Assembly: GCF_030813415.1 (NCBI RefSeq)
Contig: NZ_JAUSUF010000007.1
Coordinates: 62,001-126,000 of the forward strand
Length of the DNA: 64,000 bases
Source of the DNA: Eubacterium multiforme
GTDB lineage: Bacteria > Bacillota > Clostridia > Clostridiales > Clostridiaceae
Direction: 5' to 3'
The notes beneath the pieces were generated by a model. That model was not told the origin of the DNA and searched no databases. It was given only the letters and a program-made list of their open reading frames with translations. Position numbers and translations under genes: made by a program. Shown piece after piece: positions 17,648 to 26,025 of this stretch (its first letter is position 1; each line of letters starts with the position of its first letter).

Positions 17648-19423
17648 ATGAAAGTATTAGATAGGATAAAATCGTTGAGAAAGATAATGAGAAAAAAGGA
17701 AATAGATTATTATATTATTTCTAGTGGAGATGCTCATCAAAGTGAGTATGTCTGTGAACATTATAGAGGCAGAGCGTACATGTCAGGATTTACAGGATCA
17801 GCAGGTACATTATTAATAGGCTTAGATAAAGGGATTCTTTGGACTGATGGAAGATATTTTATTCAAGCAGAAGATCAACTTAAAGGCTCTGGAATAGAAC
17901 TATTTAAAATGAGAATACCAGGATGGCCTACTTTAGAAGAATGGCTTATGGAAAATATGAAAGATGGAGAAACTTTAGCTTTTGATGGTAAAACATTCTC
18001 TGTAAATAGTTATAAAAATTTTAAAGAGATAGAAAATAAAAAGAAAATTAATATAAAGATAGATGAAGATTTATTAGATGAAGTGTGGACTGATAGACCA
18101 GAAATTCCTAAGGAAGAAGCTTTTATTCATAACATTAAATATTGTGGTAAAAGTGCAGGAGAAAAACTAAGCGAAGTAAGAGAAAAGATGAAGGAATTAG
18201 GAGCAGAAAACTATATAATAGCTTCTTTAGATGATATTGCATGGCTTTATAATATTAGAGGCAATGATATACATTGTAATCCAGTTGTTATAAGTTACGC
18301 TTTAGTTAAGGAAAAGGAAGCATTTTTATATGTAGATAAAGATAAGATTTCTAATGAAATGGAAAAAGACTTAAATAGGAATGGAATAACTGTAAAGGAC
18401 TATGATGGTTTAATAAATGGAATTAAAGCATTAAGAGGTACAGTTTTAATTGATCCTAATAAAACTAGTGCTTCAATATATGAAAATATAAAAAATAAAG
18501 ATAATATAATTGAGCATTTAAATATAACAACATCTTTAAAGGCTATAAAAAATAAGGATGAAATTGAAAATCTAAAAAGATGCCAAGTAAGAGATGGCGT
18601 GGCAATGGTTAGATTTATGAAATGGCTTAAGGAGAATTTAGGAAAAATAGAAATAAGTGAAATTTCAGCTTCAGATAAGCTAGAGGAATTTAGAGCTTTA
18701 GGAGAATTATTTAGAGGAATAAGCTTTGATACAATTGCAGCTCATAAGGAACATGGTGCAATGATGCATTACTTCCCAACTAAAGAAACTGATTATAAAC
18801 TAGACAAAAAAGGTTTCTTATTAGTAGATTCAGGTGGACAATATTTAGATGGAACTACAGATATAACAAGAACTTTTGTTTTAGGAGATCTTACAGAGGA
18901 AGAAAAGAGGGATTTTACTTTAGTTTTAAAATCTCATATAAATTTAATGAGAACAAGATTTTTAAAGGGAACAACAGGATCAAATGTTGATATAAGAGCT
19001 AGAGGACCTTTATGGGATAATGGAATAGATTATAAATGTGGAACAGGACATGGAATAGGCTTCTTCTTAAATGTACATGAAGGACCTCAAAGTATAAGCC
19101 CAGTACCAAATAAAATTCCTTTAGAACCTGGAATGATTATAACTAATGAACCTGGAGTTTATAAAGAAGGAAAACATGGTATAAGAACAGAAAATGTAAT
19201 GCTTGTTGTAAATGATATTTCATCAGAGGAGTTTGGACAGTTTTATAAATTTGAAGTTATATCATTATGTCCGATTGATTTAAATGGAATAGATTCAGAA
19301 TTATTAAGCAAAGAAGAAAAAGAATGGCTTAATAATTATCATAAAACTGTATTTGATACATTATCACATTATTTAAGTAATGAAGAAAAAGAATTTTTAA
19401 GAAATGAAACTAGAGAAATATAA
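17648..19423 (+). CDS. Three-domain Xaa-Pro aminopeptidase, M24B family
   Basis: A 591-residue aminopeptidase P of the long, eukaryote-like architecture: two creatinase-type N-terminal domains (the first with MSGFTGSAGTLLIG and LWTDGRYFIQAEDQL) and a C-terminal catalytic domain. Metal ligands: Asp in VDSGGQYLDGTTDITRTF (two Asp), His in GTGHGIGFFLNVHEGP, Glu in NEPGVYKEGKHG and Glu in RTENVM. It cleaves the N-terminal residue of X-Pro peptides. Distinct in size from the 416- and 359-residue M24 enzymes nearby, so the three probably differ in peptide preference. Monocistronic with its own terminator. Confidence 0.92.
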   Translation: MKVLDRIKSLRKIMRKKEIDYYIISSGDAHQSEYVCEHYRGRAYMSGFTGSAGTLLIGLDKGILWTDGRYFIQAEDQLKGSGIELFKMRIPGWPTLEEWLMENMKDGETLAFDGKTFSVNSYKNFKEIENKKKINIKIDEDLLDEVWTDRPEIPKEEAFIHNIKYCGKSAGEKLSEVREKMKELGAENYIIASLDDIAWLYNIRGNDIHCNPVVISYALVKEKEAFLYVDKDKISNEMEKDLNRNGITVKDYDGLINGIKALRGTVLIDPNKTSASIYENIKNKDNIIEHLNITTSLKAIKNKDEIENLKRCQVRDGVAMVRFMKWLKENLGKIEISEISASDKLEEFRALGELFRGISFDTIAAHKEHGAMMHYFPTKETDYKLDKKGFLLVDSGGQYLDGTTDITRTFVLGDLTEEEKRDFTLVLKSHINLMRTRFLKGTTGSNVDIRARGPLWDNGIDYKCGTGHGIGFFLNVHEGPQSISPVPNKIPLEPGMIITNEPGVYKEGKHGIRTENVMLVVNDISSEEFGQFYKFEVISLCPIDLNGIDSELLSKEEKEWLNNYHKTVFDTLSHYLSNEEKEFLRNETREI

Positions 19424-19446
19424 AAATATTTTTGCTCAAAGACCAA

Positions 19447-19472
19447 AAAAAAGCTCCCTATGGAGCTTTTTT
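19447..19472. terminator. Terminator after the long Xaa-Pro aminopeptidase
   Basis: Eleven-base stem AAAAAAGCTCC (19447-19457) with GGAGCTTTTTT (19462-19472), tetraloop CTAT; A and T runs allow use in both directions. Confidence 0.88.
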
Positions 19473-19552
19473 ATTGGGTTTTAATTATATTAGAAATTTT
19501 TTATTGTAAAAAAATTTTATAAAAATAGATTGATTTTCTATGTTATTTTTAT

Positions 19553-20044
19553 TTAATCTGTCTTTTCTTCTGGGGGATTAAAATATTTATTAATTAATAT
19601 AGCTACAATAATTCCTATTGCAGTATCAATACTTCTTCCAACTGCATATGCATAAGATTGAGGGCCACTATAATTTATCATTATACCTATAAGAACTATA
19701 CATGCTATGGTTACAGAACCAGGCTTATTAAAAAGATTGCATGTATATATAACTGCAACAATACCAAGACCTGTAACAAAGGAATTATAATCATATAAAA
19801 AAGGAAATTTAATCATAATGAATATAATAACTATTCCAAATAGACCACCAAGAATTGTGCCTATAAGTCTGTTTTTACCCATTGCAAAGGTACTAGATAC
19901 AGTATCTTTCATACATATAACTGCTGCTATACAAGCATAAAAAGCATTTTCTCTTCCGATAAAATTAAAAATAACCATACATATAGTAACTGCTAAGGCG
20001 GTTTTTATGTTACGTAGACCTACTCTATGTATATTAAGTTTCAT
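19553..20044 (-). CDS. Aromatic acid exporter-like membrane protein (ArAE_1/FUSC type)
   Basis: A 163-residue membrane protein with about five hydrophobic segments. The start (VGLRNIKTALAVTICMVIFNFIGRENAFYACIAAVICM) and the GKNRLIGTILGGLFGIVIIF segment match the short FUSC-like proteins called ArAE_1 (DUF939). Longer family members export aromatic acids; here only the membrane module is present, without the C-terminal cytosolic domain. AGGAGG precedes ATG at 20044. Monocistronic; substrate unknown. Confidence 0.8.
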   Translation of the reverse strand: MKLNIHRVGLRNIKTALAVTICMVIFNFIGRENAFYACIAAVICMKDTVSSTFAMGKNRLIGTILGGLFGIVIIFIMIKFPFLYDYNSFVTGLGIVAVIYTCNLFNKPGSVTIACIVLIGIMINYSGPQSYAYAVGRSIDTAIGIIVAILINKYFNPPEEKTD

Positions 20045-20125
20045 ATTTACTTTCCTCCTAATTTAATATTTTAATATTATACCATAGGAAATAATATTGT
20101 GTTAATTTAATATGCCCTAAAATAA

Positions 20126-20154
20126 TTGACATATAAGGATATATGGAATATTAT
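20126..20154 (+). promoter_or_regulatory. Sigma-A promoter of the metG T-box transcript
   Basis: TTGACA at 20126-20131, 17-base spacer, TATTAT at 20149-20154; predicted start near 20161. Confidence 0.78.
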
Positions 20155-20164
20155 ATATTTAAAA

Positions 20165-20440
20165 TGTAAATGCTATGATAAGAAGAGTAGTAAGAGTAGA
20201 TTTCCAAAGAGAGCTAATAATTTGCTGAAAGTTAGCGTTATAGACTTTTATGAAGATGGTCTTTGAGCATATCTTTTGAACTTATAAATTTAAGGTTAGG
20301 AAGATACGGGAGCAACCGTTATATTGCATGGTGATGATAGTCACCTAGTGAGTTTCTTATTGTGAGATAGGAAAGAAATAGAGTGGTACGCGTATACAAC
20401 GCCTCTATGCAATATGTGTTGCATAGAGGTTTTTTTTATA
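20165..20440 (+). promoter_or_regulatory. T-box riboswitch leader, methionine specifier
   Basis: This accounts for the gap between the divergent exporter and metG. The specifier-loop pattern GAA-N-codon holds ATG at 20256-20258 (a second ATG at 20250 does not fit the pattern). The T-box sequence AGAGTGGTACGCG lies at about 20379-20391 and a terminator at 20402-20437. It senses uncharged tRNA-Met and opens metG expression when methionyl-tRNA is short. Confidence 0.92.
20402..20437 (+). terminator. T-box terminator of metG leader
   Basis: Perfect 11-base stem CCTCTATGCAA (20402-20412) with TTGCATAGAGG (20419-20429), then eight Ts. Confidence 0.92.
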
Positions 20441-20497
20441 AGAATTTTAAAAATAGTAAATTATACATTAGTATGAAAATATAAGGAGGGTTTTAAG

Positions 20498-22465
20498 ATG
20501 TGTAAAAAAACGTATTATATAACTACACCAATATATTATCCATCAACAAAACTTCATATAGGTAATACCTATACAACAGTTGCAGCAGATGCAATTTCAA
20601 GATTTAAGAGATTAACAGGATATGACGTAATGTTCTTAACAGGAACAGATGAACATGGACAAAAAATCCAAAGAATTGCTGAAGAAAAAGGAATAGCACC
20701 AATAGAGCATGTTAATGAAATTGTTGCTGGAATAAAAGATCTTTGGAAGCTAATGGACATAAAATATGATAAGTTCATAAGAACAACTGAAAATTATCAT
20801 ATTGAAGCAGTACAAAAAATATTTAAAAAATTATATGACCAAGGAGATATATATAAGAGTTCATATGAAGGCTTATATTGTACTCCATGTGAATCTTTCT
20901 GGACTGAAAGCCAATTAGTAGATGGAAAGTGTCCAGATTGTGGAAGACCAGTTGAAACTTCAAAGGAAGAAGCTTACTTCTTTAAGATGAGTAAGTATGC
21001 TGACAGATTAATAAAATATATAGAGGATCATCCAGATTTCATTCAACCAGAATCAAGAAAGAATGAAATGTTAAATAACTTCTTAAAGCCAGGTCTTCAA
21101 GATCTTTGTGTTTCAAGAACTAGCTTTAACTGGGGAGTTCCTGTAACTTTTGATGAAAAGCATGTAGTTTATGTTTGGATAGATGCATTATCAAACTATA
21201 TAACTGCTTTAGGATATGGAAGTAACAATACAGAACTATTTGATAAATACTGGCCTGCAGATGTTCACTTAATAGGTAAAGACATATTAAGATTCCACAC
21301 AATATACTGGCCAATAATGTTAATGGCACTTGATTTACCACTACCAAAGAAAATATTTGGTCATGGATGGCTACTTGTTGATGGCGGAAAAATGAGTAAA
21401 TCAAAGGGTAATGTAGTAGATCCAGTTGCACTTGTTCAAAACTTTGGAGTTGATGCAGTTAGATACTACTTATTAAGAGAAATACCATTTGGAGCAGATG
21501 GATTATTTAATAATGAAATATTTATAAAGAAGATAAATTCAGATCTTTGTAATGACCTTGGAAACTTACTTTCAAGAACAGTTGCAATGGTTGAAAAGTA
21601 TTTTGATGGAACAATTCCAGCACCTTTAGAAAAGGAAGAAGTTGATGATGATTTAATAAATCTTGCATTAGCTACTCCAAAGAAGGTTGAAGATGCAATA
21701 AATGGACTTAAGATTCCAGAAGCTTTAGAAAATATATTTGAATTAGTTGGAAGAGCTAATAAGTATATTGATGAAACAACACCATGGATATTAGCAAAAG
21801 ATGAAGAAAAGAAAGGTAGACTTGGAACAGTTCTTTATAACTTAGCAGAAAGTTTAAGATTTATATCAGTTCTTATATCACCATTCTTACCAACAACAGC
21901 TGAAAAGATAAATGAACAATTAGCAGTAACAGCTAAGGATTGGAGTTCATTAGAAGGCTTTGATGGAACAGCACCAGGAACAACAGTTAAAAAGGGAGAA
22001 AGTTTATTCCCAAGAATAGATGTTGATAAAAAATTAGCTGAACTTGAAGAATTAAGAAAAGCTCAAATGGATGCTGTAAAGGCAAAAGAAGAAGCAGAAG
22101 CAAAGGTAGAAGAAGCTAAAGAAATGACACTAATAAAGGAAGAAATAACTATAGATGACTTTGAAAAGTTAGATTTAAGAGTAGTTAAAGTATTAGAATG
22201 CGAACCAATAAAGAAAGCAAACAAGTTACTTAAACTAAAAGTAGACCTAGGTGGAGAAGTTAGACAGGTGGTTTCAGGAATTGCTAAACACTTTAAGCCA
22301 GAAGATTTAATAGGAAAGAATGTTGTATTAGTTGCAAATCTTAAACCTGTTAAATTAAGAGGAGAATTATCACAAGGAATGATACTTGCAGCATCAACTG
22401 ATGATGATAGTGTATTAAAGTTAGTAAACCCAGGAGAATTACCAACTGGAAGTATAGTAAGATAA
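20498..22465 (+). CDS. metG: Methionyl-tRNA synthetase
   Basis: A 655-residue class I synthetase that charges both initiator and elongator tRNA-Met. HIGH-type motif LHIGN (residues 20-23), the GTDEHGQK block, a zinc knuckle (CTPCESFW...CPDCG, about 128-148), KMSKS (Lys298), the anticodon domain, and from about residue 550 a C-terminal tRNA-binding (Trbp111/EMAP-like) domain with FEKLDLRVVKVLECEP. All catalytic signatures are intact, so this is the housekeeping enzyme. Controlled by the Met T-box. The MetRS-like paralogue follows after 143 bases. Confidence 0.97.
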   Translation: MCKKTYYITTPIYYPSTKLHIGNTYTTVAADAISRFKRLTGYDVMFLTGTDEHGQKIQRIAEEKGIAPIEHVNEIVAGIKDLWKLMDIKYDKFIRTTENYHIEAVQKIFKKLYDQGDIYKSSYEGLYCTPCESFWTESQLVDGKCPDCGRPVETSKEEAYFFKMSKYADRLIKYIEDHPDFIQPESRKNEMLNNFLKPGLQDLCVSRTSFNWGVPVTFDEKHVVYVWIDALSNYITALGYGSNNTELFDKYWPADVHLIGKDILRFHTIYWPIMLMALDLPLPKKIFGHGWLLVDGGKMSKSKGNVVDPVALVQNFGVDAVRYYLLREIPFGADGLFNNEIFIKKINSDLCNDLGNLLSRTVAMVEKYFDGTIPAPLEKEEVDDDLINLALATPKKVEDAINGLKIPEALENIFELVGRANKYIDETTPWILAKDEEKKGRLGTVLYNLAESLRFISVLISPFLPTTAEKINEQLAVTAKDWSSLEGFDGTAPGTTVKKGESLFPRIDVDKKLAELEELRKAQMDAVKAKEEAEAKVEEAKEMTLIKEEITIDDFEKLDLRVVKVLECEPIKKANKLLKLKVDLGGEVRQVVSGIAKHFKPEDLIGKNVVLVANLKPVKLRGELSQGMILAASTDDDSVLKLVNPGELPTGSIVR

Positions 22466-22481
22466 ATATTTTATAACATTA

Positions 22482-22516
22482 AAGGAAGTTAGCTTAAAAA
22501 TTAAGTTGACTTCCTT
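22482..22516 (+). terminator. Hairpin between metG and the MetRS-like gene
   Basis: Sixteen-base stem (22482-22497 with 22501-22516, two G-U pairs, AAA loop), but only a poor T-run follows. It may be a weak terminator that lets some T-box-controlled transcription into the next gene. Confidence 0.6.
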
Positions 22517-22608
22517 CTTATATACATAGGTATAAAAAGTATTATTAAAATTAAACATAATATATTAAGGTTTTTAAATAGTAAAAGTTTATATAAAAGA
22601 GGTGAATT

Positions 22609-24012
22609 ATGAAGGTTATAATAGGAAATGCTTGGCCTTATGCAAATGGTAAGCTTCATTTAGGAAGAATAGCAGTATTTTTACCAGGAGATATTCTTGC
22701 AAGGTATCATAGAATGATGGGTGATGATGTAATATTTATATCAGGTAGTGATGCTCATGGTCACTTGGTAAAAAGGAAGGCAAAAGAATTAAAGATTACT
22801 CCAAAGGAAACTTTAGATAAATATCACAGAGAATTTTTAAATTGTTTTAAAAATTTAAATTTTTCCTTTGATTTATTTACACATACTGATACAGAGTATC
22901 ATCAAAATATGGTAAAAGATTTTATTTTGGAATTATATAAAAATGGATATATATATGAAGAAACTAGTTTAGAAAATAACAAGGAAAGTAAACACTTATT
23001 TTTTGCTCTTTCTAAAGTAGAAAAAGATGTAAAGAAAATGTTTATTAAACAAGAATTTTGGAGAAAAAATTCTCAAGATATAACTAAAAGGTATATAGAT
23101 GAAGGTTTAAGAGATAGAACTGTAACTAAAGAGATAGATTGGGGAGTTAATGTACCATTAGATGGCTATTCAGATAAAAAGATTTTCGTATGGATTGAAG
23201 CATTAATGGGATATATTACTGCAACTTCTAAATATTTAGAGGGAAAAGAGGATAAGCTTTCAGATTATTGGGATGGTGATGATAGTAAGGTATATCTAGT
23301 TCATGGTAAGGATAATATTCCATTCCATACTATAGTTTTTCCAGGGCTTTTAGCAGCATTAGGATTTAAAAATACTAAATTAAATATTATTTCTAGTGAA
23401 CATTTAAAGCTTGAAGGCAAAGATTTTTCTACAAATAAAAATTGGGCAATTTGGGTAGATGAAATACTTAAAAAATATGATGTTGATACTTTAAGATATT
23501 ATTTAATATTAAATGGACCTGAATTTAAAGATACTGATTTTAAGTGGAAAAATTTTATTAATTCACATAATTATGATTTAGCTTTAGAATTAAATGAATT
23601 ATATAAAAAAGCAGTATTAAATGGAAATATTAAAGAATGTACTTTAGAAGAGAAAAATAGAATGTTAAATTTATATTTTAGTGTAGGAGAAAAAATAGAA
23701 TATGGAGAATTTAAAAGTGCATTAAAAGAAATATTTTCTTATATAAAAGAAGAAAATAAAAAAATAAAACCTTCTATTAATATAGTAATAAATTTGGCTA
23801 ATATATTAGAACCATTTTTACCAAAAACAAGCAGAAATATAAAAGAAAAGTTTTGCATAAATGAATGTATTTGGAATTTTATATCTATTAAAAAAATACC
23901 AGAAAATTTGGTTTATAATCCAATTTTTGAAAGTATAGATAAGAAAAATATAATTGAAGAAATTAAGGAATTAAAAGAAAATAAATTTTGTAAGAATTTC
24001 CATAAAAAATAA
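22609..24012 (+). CDS. Degenerate methionyl-tRNA synthetase-like protein
   Basis: A 467-residue class I synthetase homologue. The fold is recognisable: NAWPYANGKLHLGR at the start, SGSDAHGHLVKRKA (45-58), FVWIEALMGYITA, YLVHGKDNIPFHTIVFP, and KDFSTNKNWAIWVDEIL, which resembles the KFSTS type of archaeal/actinobacterial (type 2) MetRS. Key differences: the HIGH motif reads HLGR (17-20), KMSKS is KDFSTN (271-276), the zinc-knuckle region after residue 115 has no cysteine pairs, and the C-terminal tRNA-binding domain is absent. It could be an antibiotic-insensitive spare MetRS, or a protein that has left translation. AAGAGGTGA precedes the start. Strongly AT-rich and Lys/Asn-rich compared with metG, suggesting relaxed constraint or a separate origin. 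Confidence 0.85.
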   Translation: MKVIIGNAWPYANGKLHLGRIAVFLPGDILARYHRMMGDDVIFISGSDAHGHLVKRKAKELKITPKETLDKYHREFLNCFKNLNFSFDLFTHTDTEYHQNMVKDFILELYKNGYIYEETSLENNKESKHLFFALSKVEKDVKKMFIKQEFWRKNSQDITKRYIDEGLRDRTVTKEIDWGVNVPLDGYSDKKIFVWIEALMGYITATSKYLEGKEDKLSDYWDGDDSKVYLVHGKDNIPFHTIVFPGLLAALGFKNTKLNIISSEHLKLEGKDFSTNKNWAIWVDEILKKYDVDTLRYYLILNGPEFKDTDFKWKNFINSHNYDLALELNELYKKAVLNGNIKECTLEEKNRMLNLYFSVGEKIEYGEFKSALKEIFSYIKEENKKIKPSINIVINLANILEPFLPKTSRNIKEKFCINECIWNFISIKKIPENLVYNPIFESIDKKNIIEEIKELKENKFCKNFHKK

Positions 24013-24016
24013 AAAA

Positions 24017-24054
24017 CCTAGAATATCTACAATAGGGGGACGAGATATTCTAGG
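24017..24054. repeat. Perfect 12-base inverted repeat without T-run
   Basis: CCTAGAATATCT (24017-24028) and AGATATTCTAGG (24043-24054), loop 14 bases containing AGGGGG. It lies just after the MetRS-like gene, but no T-run follows, so it is not a standard terminator. The remainder of the gap to 24211 shows nothing else recognisable. Confidence 0.7.
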
Positions 24055-24211
24055 CAAACCAATCAATTAAGATGGTTATAAGGGGTAAATAATAATGCTT
24101 TAACTACTTTACAATTACATAATAACCTAGTAATATGTCATTTATGTGTCAAAAAATATAATAAAATATTAAGAGATAATAATAAAAATATTAAATTTTC
24201 AATAAAAGCAA

Positions 24212-24889
24212 TTAATTTGAATAAATCTTAGCGAAATCTAGTATTTTAATGGTTTTCCTGTCGTAGTCTATTATATTTTCGTTTTTTAATTTTATTAATT
24301 CTCTAGAAAGAGAAGGTCTTTGAACACCAAAGGAATCTGCTAAAGCTTGTTTTGTCATAGATAATATTATTGTGTCACTATTTTGTTTTTTAGATTCTTT
24401 TAATAAGAAATCATAGATCATATTTCTTAAAGATTTAGATGTTACTTGGCGCAATTTTGAACTTAAAAGTATAGCTTTATTTGACAATAGTTTTAAAAAT
24501 AACAATAGAAAATTTTGATTTGATTGAAGGAGGTTTGTAACCTCCTTTTTATTTATATGAAGGACTAAACTTTTATCCTTACTAACAACATCCATAGGAT
24601 AAGTATTTTTATCTCCAAATAGAAGATTTTCTCCAAACATATTTCCTTCCTTTAACCCAGTTACAACTAGGGTGTTACCGTTAGCATCATTTTGTTGAAT
24701 TTCAATTTTCCCACTTATTATAATACTTAAATGATCACATTTTTCAGTATGAAAGAAAATGGTTTCTTCTTTTGAATAATCTTTTATATTAACTAAAGGA
24801 TTTTTTAGTAGTATGCTTAATTCATTTTCACTAAAATTCTTAAATAATAGAGAAGTTTTTAATACAGAAATTATTTCAGTATTATTCAT
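24212..24889 (-). CDS. Crp/Fnr-family transcriptional regulator
   Basis: A 225-residue regulator with an N-terminal cyclic-nucleotide-type sensory barrel (about 10-125: HLSIIISGKIEI...GLKEGNMFGENLLFG), a dimer helix, and a C-terminal winged helix with the recognition segment MTKQALADSFGVQRPSLSRELIKL (about 180-203). No N-terminal cysteine cluster is present, so it is not an oxygen-sensing Fe-S Fnr. ATG 24889 has AAGGAT at good spacing; a GTG nine bases upstream is too close to it. It is divergent from tatD; its ligand and targets are unknown. Confidence 0.85.
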   Translation of the reverse strand: MNNTEIISVLKTSLLFKNFSENELSILLKNPLVNIKDYSKEETIFFHTEKCDHLSIIISGKIEIQQNDANGNTLVVTGLKEGNMFGENLLFGDKNTYPMDVVSKDKSLVLHINKKEVTNLLQSNQNFLLLFLKLLSNKAILLSSKLRQVTSKSLRNMIYDFLLKESKKQNSDTIILSMTKQALADSFGVQRPSLSRELIKLKNENIIDYDRKTIKILDFAKIYSN

Positions 24890-24987
24890 AGCTTTCACAT
24901 CCTTTCAAATTTCATATGTTTTGTATAAGTTACTTATAATGTATAATAATATACATATTAGATTATTTAAAGAGGGAGATAGAGGAT

Positions 24988-25773
24988 ATGGAAAATAAAT
25001 ATAAAATTTTTGATACTCATGCTCATTATGATTCAGAAGATTATGATATAGATAGGGAAAATATACTTAAAGAATTAAAAGAAAATGGAGTTATTGGAAT
25101 ATTAAACTGTGCTTCATCATATGATAGTGTTAAAGCAACAGATGAACTTACAAAAAAATATGATTTTGTATATGGTGCATTAGGAATACATCCTGAAAAT
25201 GCAGATGAGTTTACAGAAGAAAGACTTGATATAATAAAAGATATGATAAAAGCAAATGATAAGATAGTTGCAGTTGGAGAAATTGGATTAGATTATTATT
25301 GGGAGGAAAATCCACCAAGAGAAATCCAAAAAGAAGTTTTGAGAAAGCATATGGAACTTGCAAAGGAATTAAATATGCCTGTAATAATTCATGATAGAGA
25401 TGCTCATAAAGATACTCTTGACATAATAAAAGAGTTTCCAGAAGTTAAAGGGATTATCCATTGTTTTTCAGGAAGTGTTGAGTTTGCAAGAGAATGTATA
25501 AAACTTGGATATTATATAGGATTTACAGGAGTAGTCACATTTAAAAATGCAAAAAAGATTGTTGAAGTTGCAAAAGAAATACCTTTAGATAGAATGCTTG
25601 TTGAAACTGATGCACCATTTATGGCACCTGTACCAAACAGAGGAAAAAGAAATAGGTCAGACTATATAAAAGAAATAATAGAAAAATTAGCAGAGATAAG
25701 AGATTTAGACCCAATTGAATTAAATATCAAGTTAAATGATAATTTTTATAACTTGATTAATAAAGAAAAATAG
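24988..25773 (+). CDS. tatD: TatD-family metal-dependent hydrolase / 3'-5' DNase
   Basis: A 261-residue TIM-barrel hydrolase. Metal ligands: His-x-His in FDTHAHYD (9-14), Glu in VGEIGLDYYWE, His in IIHDRDAH, His in IIHCFSGS, and Asp in ETDAPFMAP. TatD enzymes degrade DNA or RNA ends and act in repair and oxidative stress. The order tatD-yabE-rnmV-rsmA matches the yabD-yabE-rnmV-ksgA region of Bacillus, supporting the assignment. GGAGATAGAGGAT precedes ATG 24988. Confidence 0.93.
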   Translation: MENKYKIFDTHAHYDSEDYDIDRENILKELKENGVIGILNCASSYDSVKATDELTKKYDFVYGALGIHPENADEFTEERLDIIKDMIKANDKIVAVGEIGLDYYWEENPPREIQKEVLRKHMELAKELNMPVIIHDRDAHKDTLDIIKEFPEVKGIIHCFSGSVEFARECIKLGYYIGFTGVVTFKNAKKIVEVAKEIPLDRMLVETDAPFMAPVPNRGKRNRSDYIKEIIEKLAEIRDLDPIELNIKLNDNFYNLINKEK

Positions 25774-25781
25774 AATATAAT
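25753..25781 (+). promoter_or_regulatory. Promoter overlapping the 3' end of tatD
   Basis: TTGATT at 25753-25758, 17-base spacer, TATAAT at 25776-25781. It would start a transcript near 25788, well before the yabE promoter. Confidence 0.6.
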
Positions 25782-25784
25782 TAA

Positions 25785-25945
25785 ATGGAATTAATTGTAA
25801 TTTTTATTTATAACAATTAATTTAAAGGAGACATTTTCACTAAGAACCAGGACGTAAGGAGACTCCATAAAGAACTGAGATATATAGGAATTATACATTT
25901 TTTTTAGGTATGCAAAGTATTGCATTTTTTATGTCAGTTCAAACA
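25785..25945 (+). ncRNA. Candidate small RNA between tatD and yabE
   Basis: A promoter (25753-25781) drives this segment, and yabE has its own later promoter, so it need not be a yabE leader. It holds a 5' hairpin AATTAATTGT/ACAATTAATT, a GC-richer stretch at about 25845-25870 including GGAGACTCC, a long-range complement GAACTGA (25872-25878)/TCAGTTC (25934-25940), and a small terminator-like hairpin ATGCAA-AGTA-TTGCAT followed by Ts (about 25919-25930). It matches no riboswitch class I know. A 24-codon frame follows AAAGGAGAC but lacks a standard start codon. Confidence 0.4.
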
Positions 25946-25962
25946 AGCAAGAGGCTTTTAAT

Positions 25963-25992
25963 TTGACAAAATATTAAAAAGTAATATATAAT
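25963..25992 (+). promoter_or_regulatory. Sigma-A promoter of yabE
   Basis: TTGACA at 25963-25968, 18-base spacer, TATAAT at 25987-25992, 33 bases before the yabE start codon. Confidence 0.75.
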
Positions 25993-26025
25993 GCAAAAGA
26001 CACTCTTGCCAAAGGAGGGAAATCA

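Noticed and set aside
24813..24998. 61-codon plus-strand frame bridging the Crp-type gene and tatD
   Set aside because: Overlaps the Crp-type gene antisense and the tatD start; no ribosome site.
25785..25945. Known riboswitch (c-di-AMP, T-box or S-box) in front of yabE
   Set aside because: None of the conserved words of these classes is present, and the yabE promoter lies downstream of the segment.
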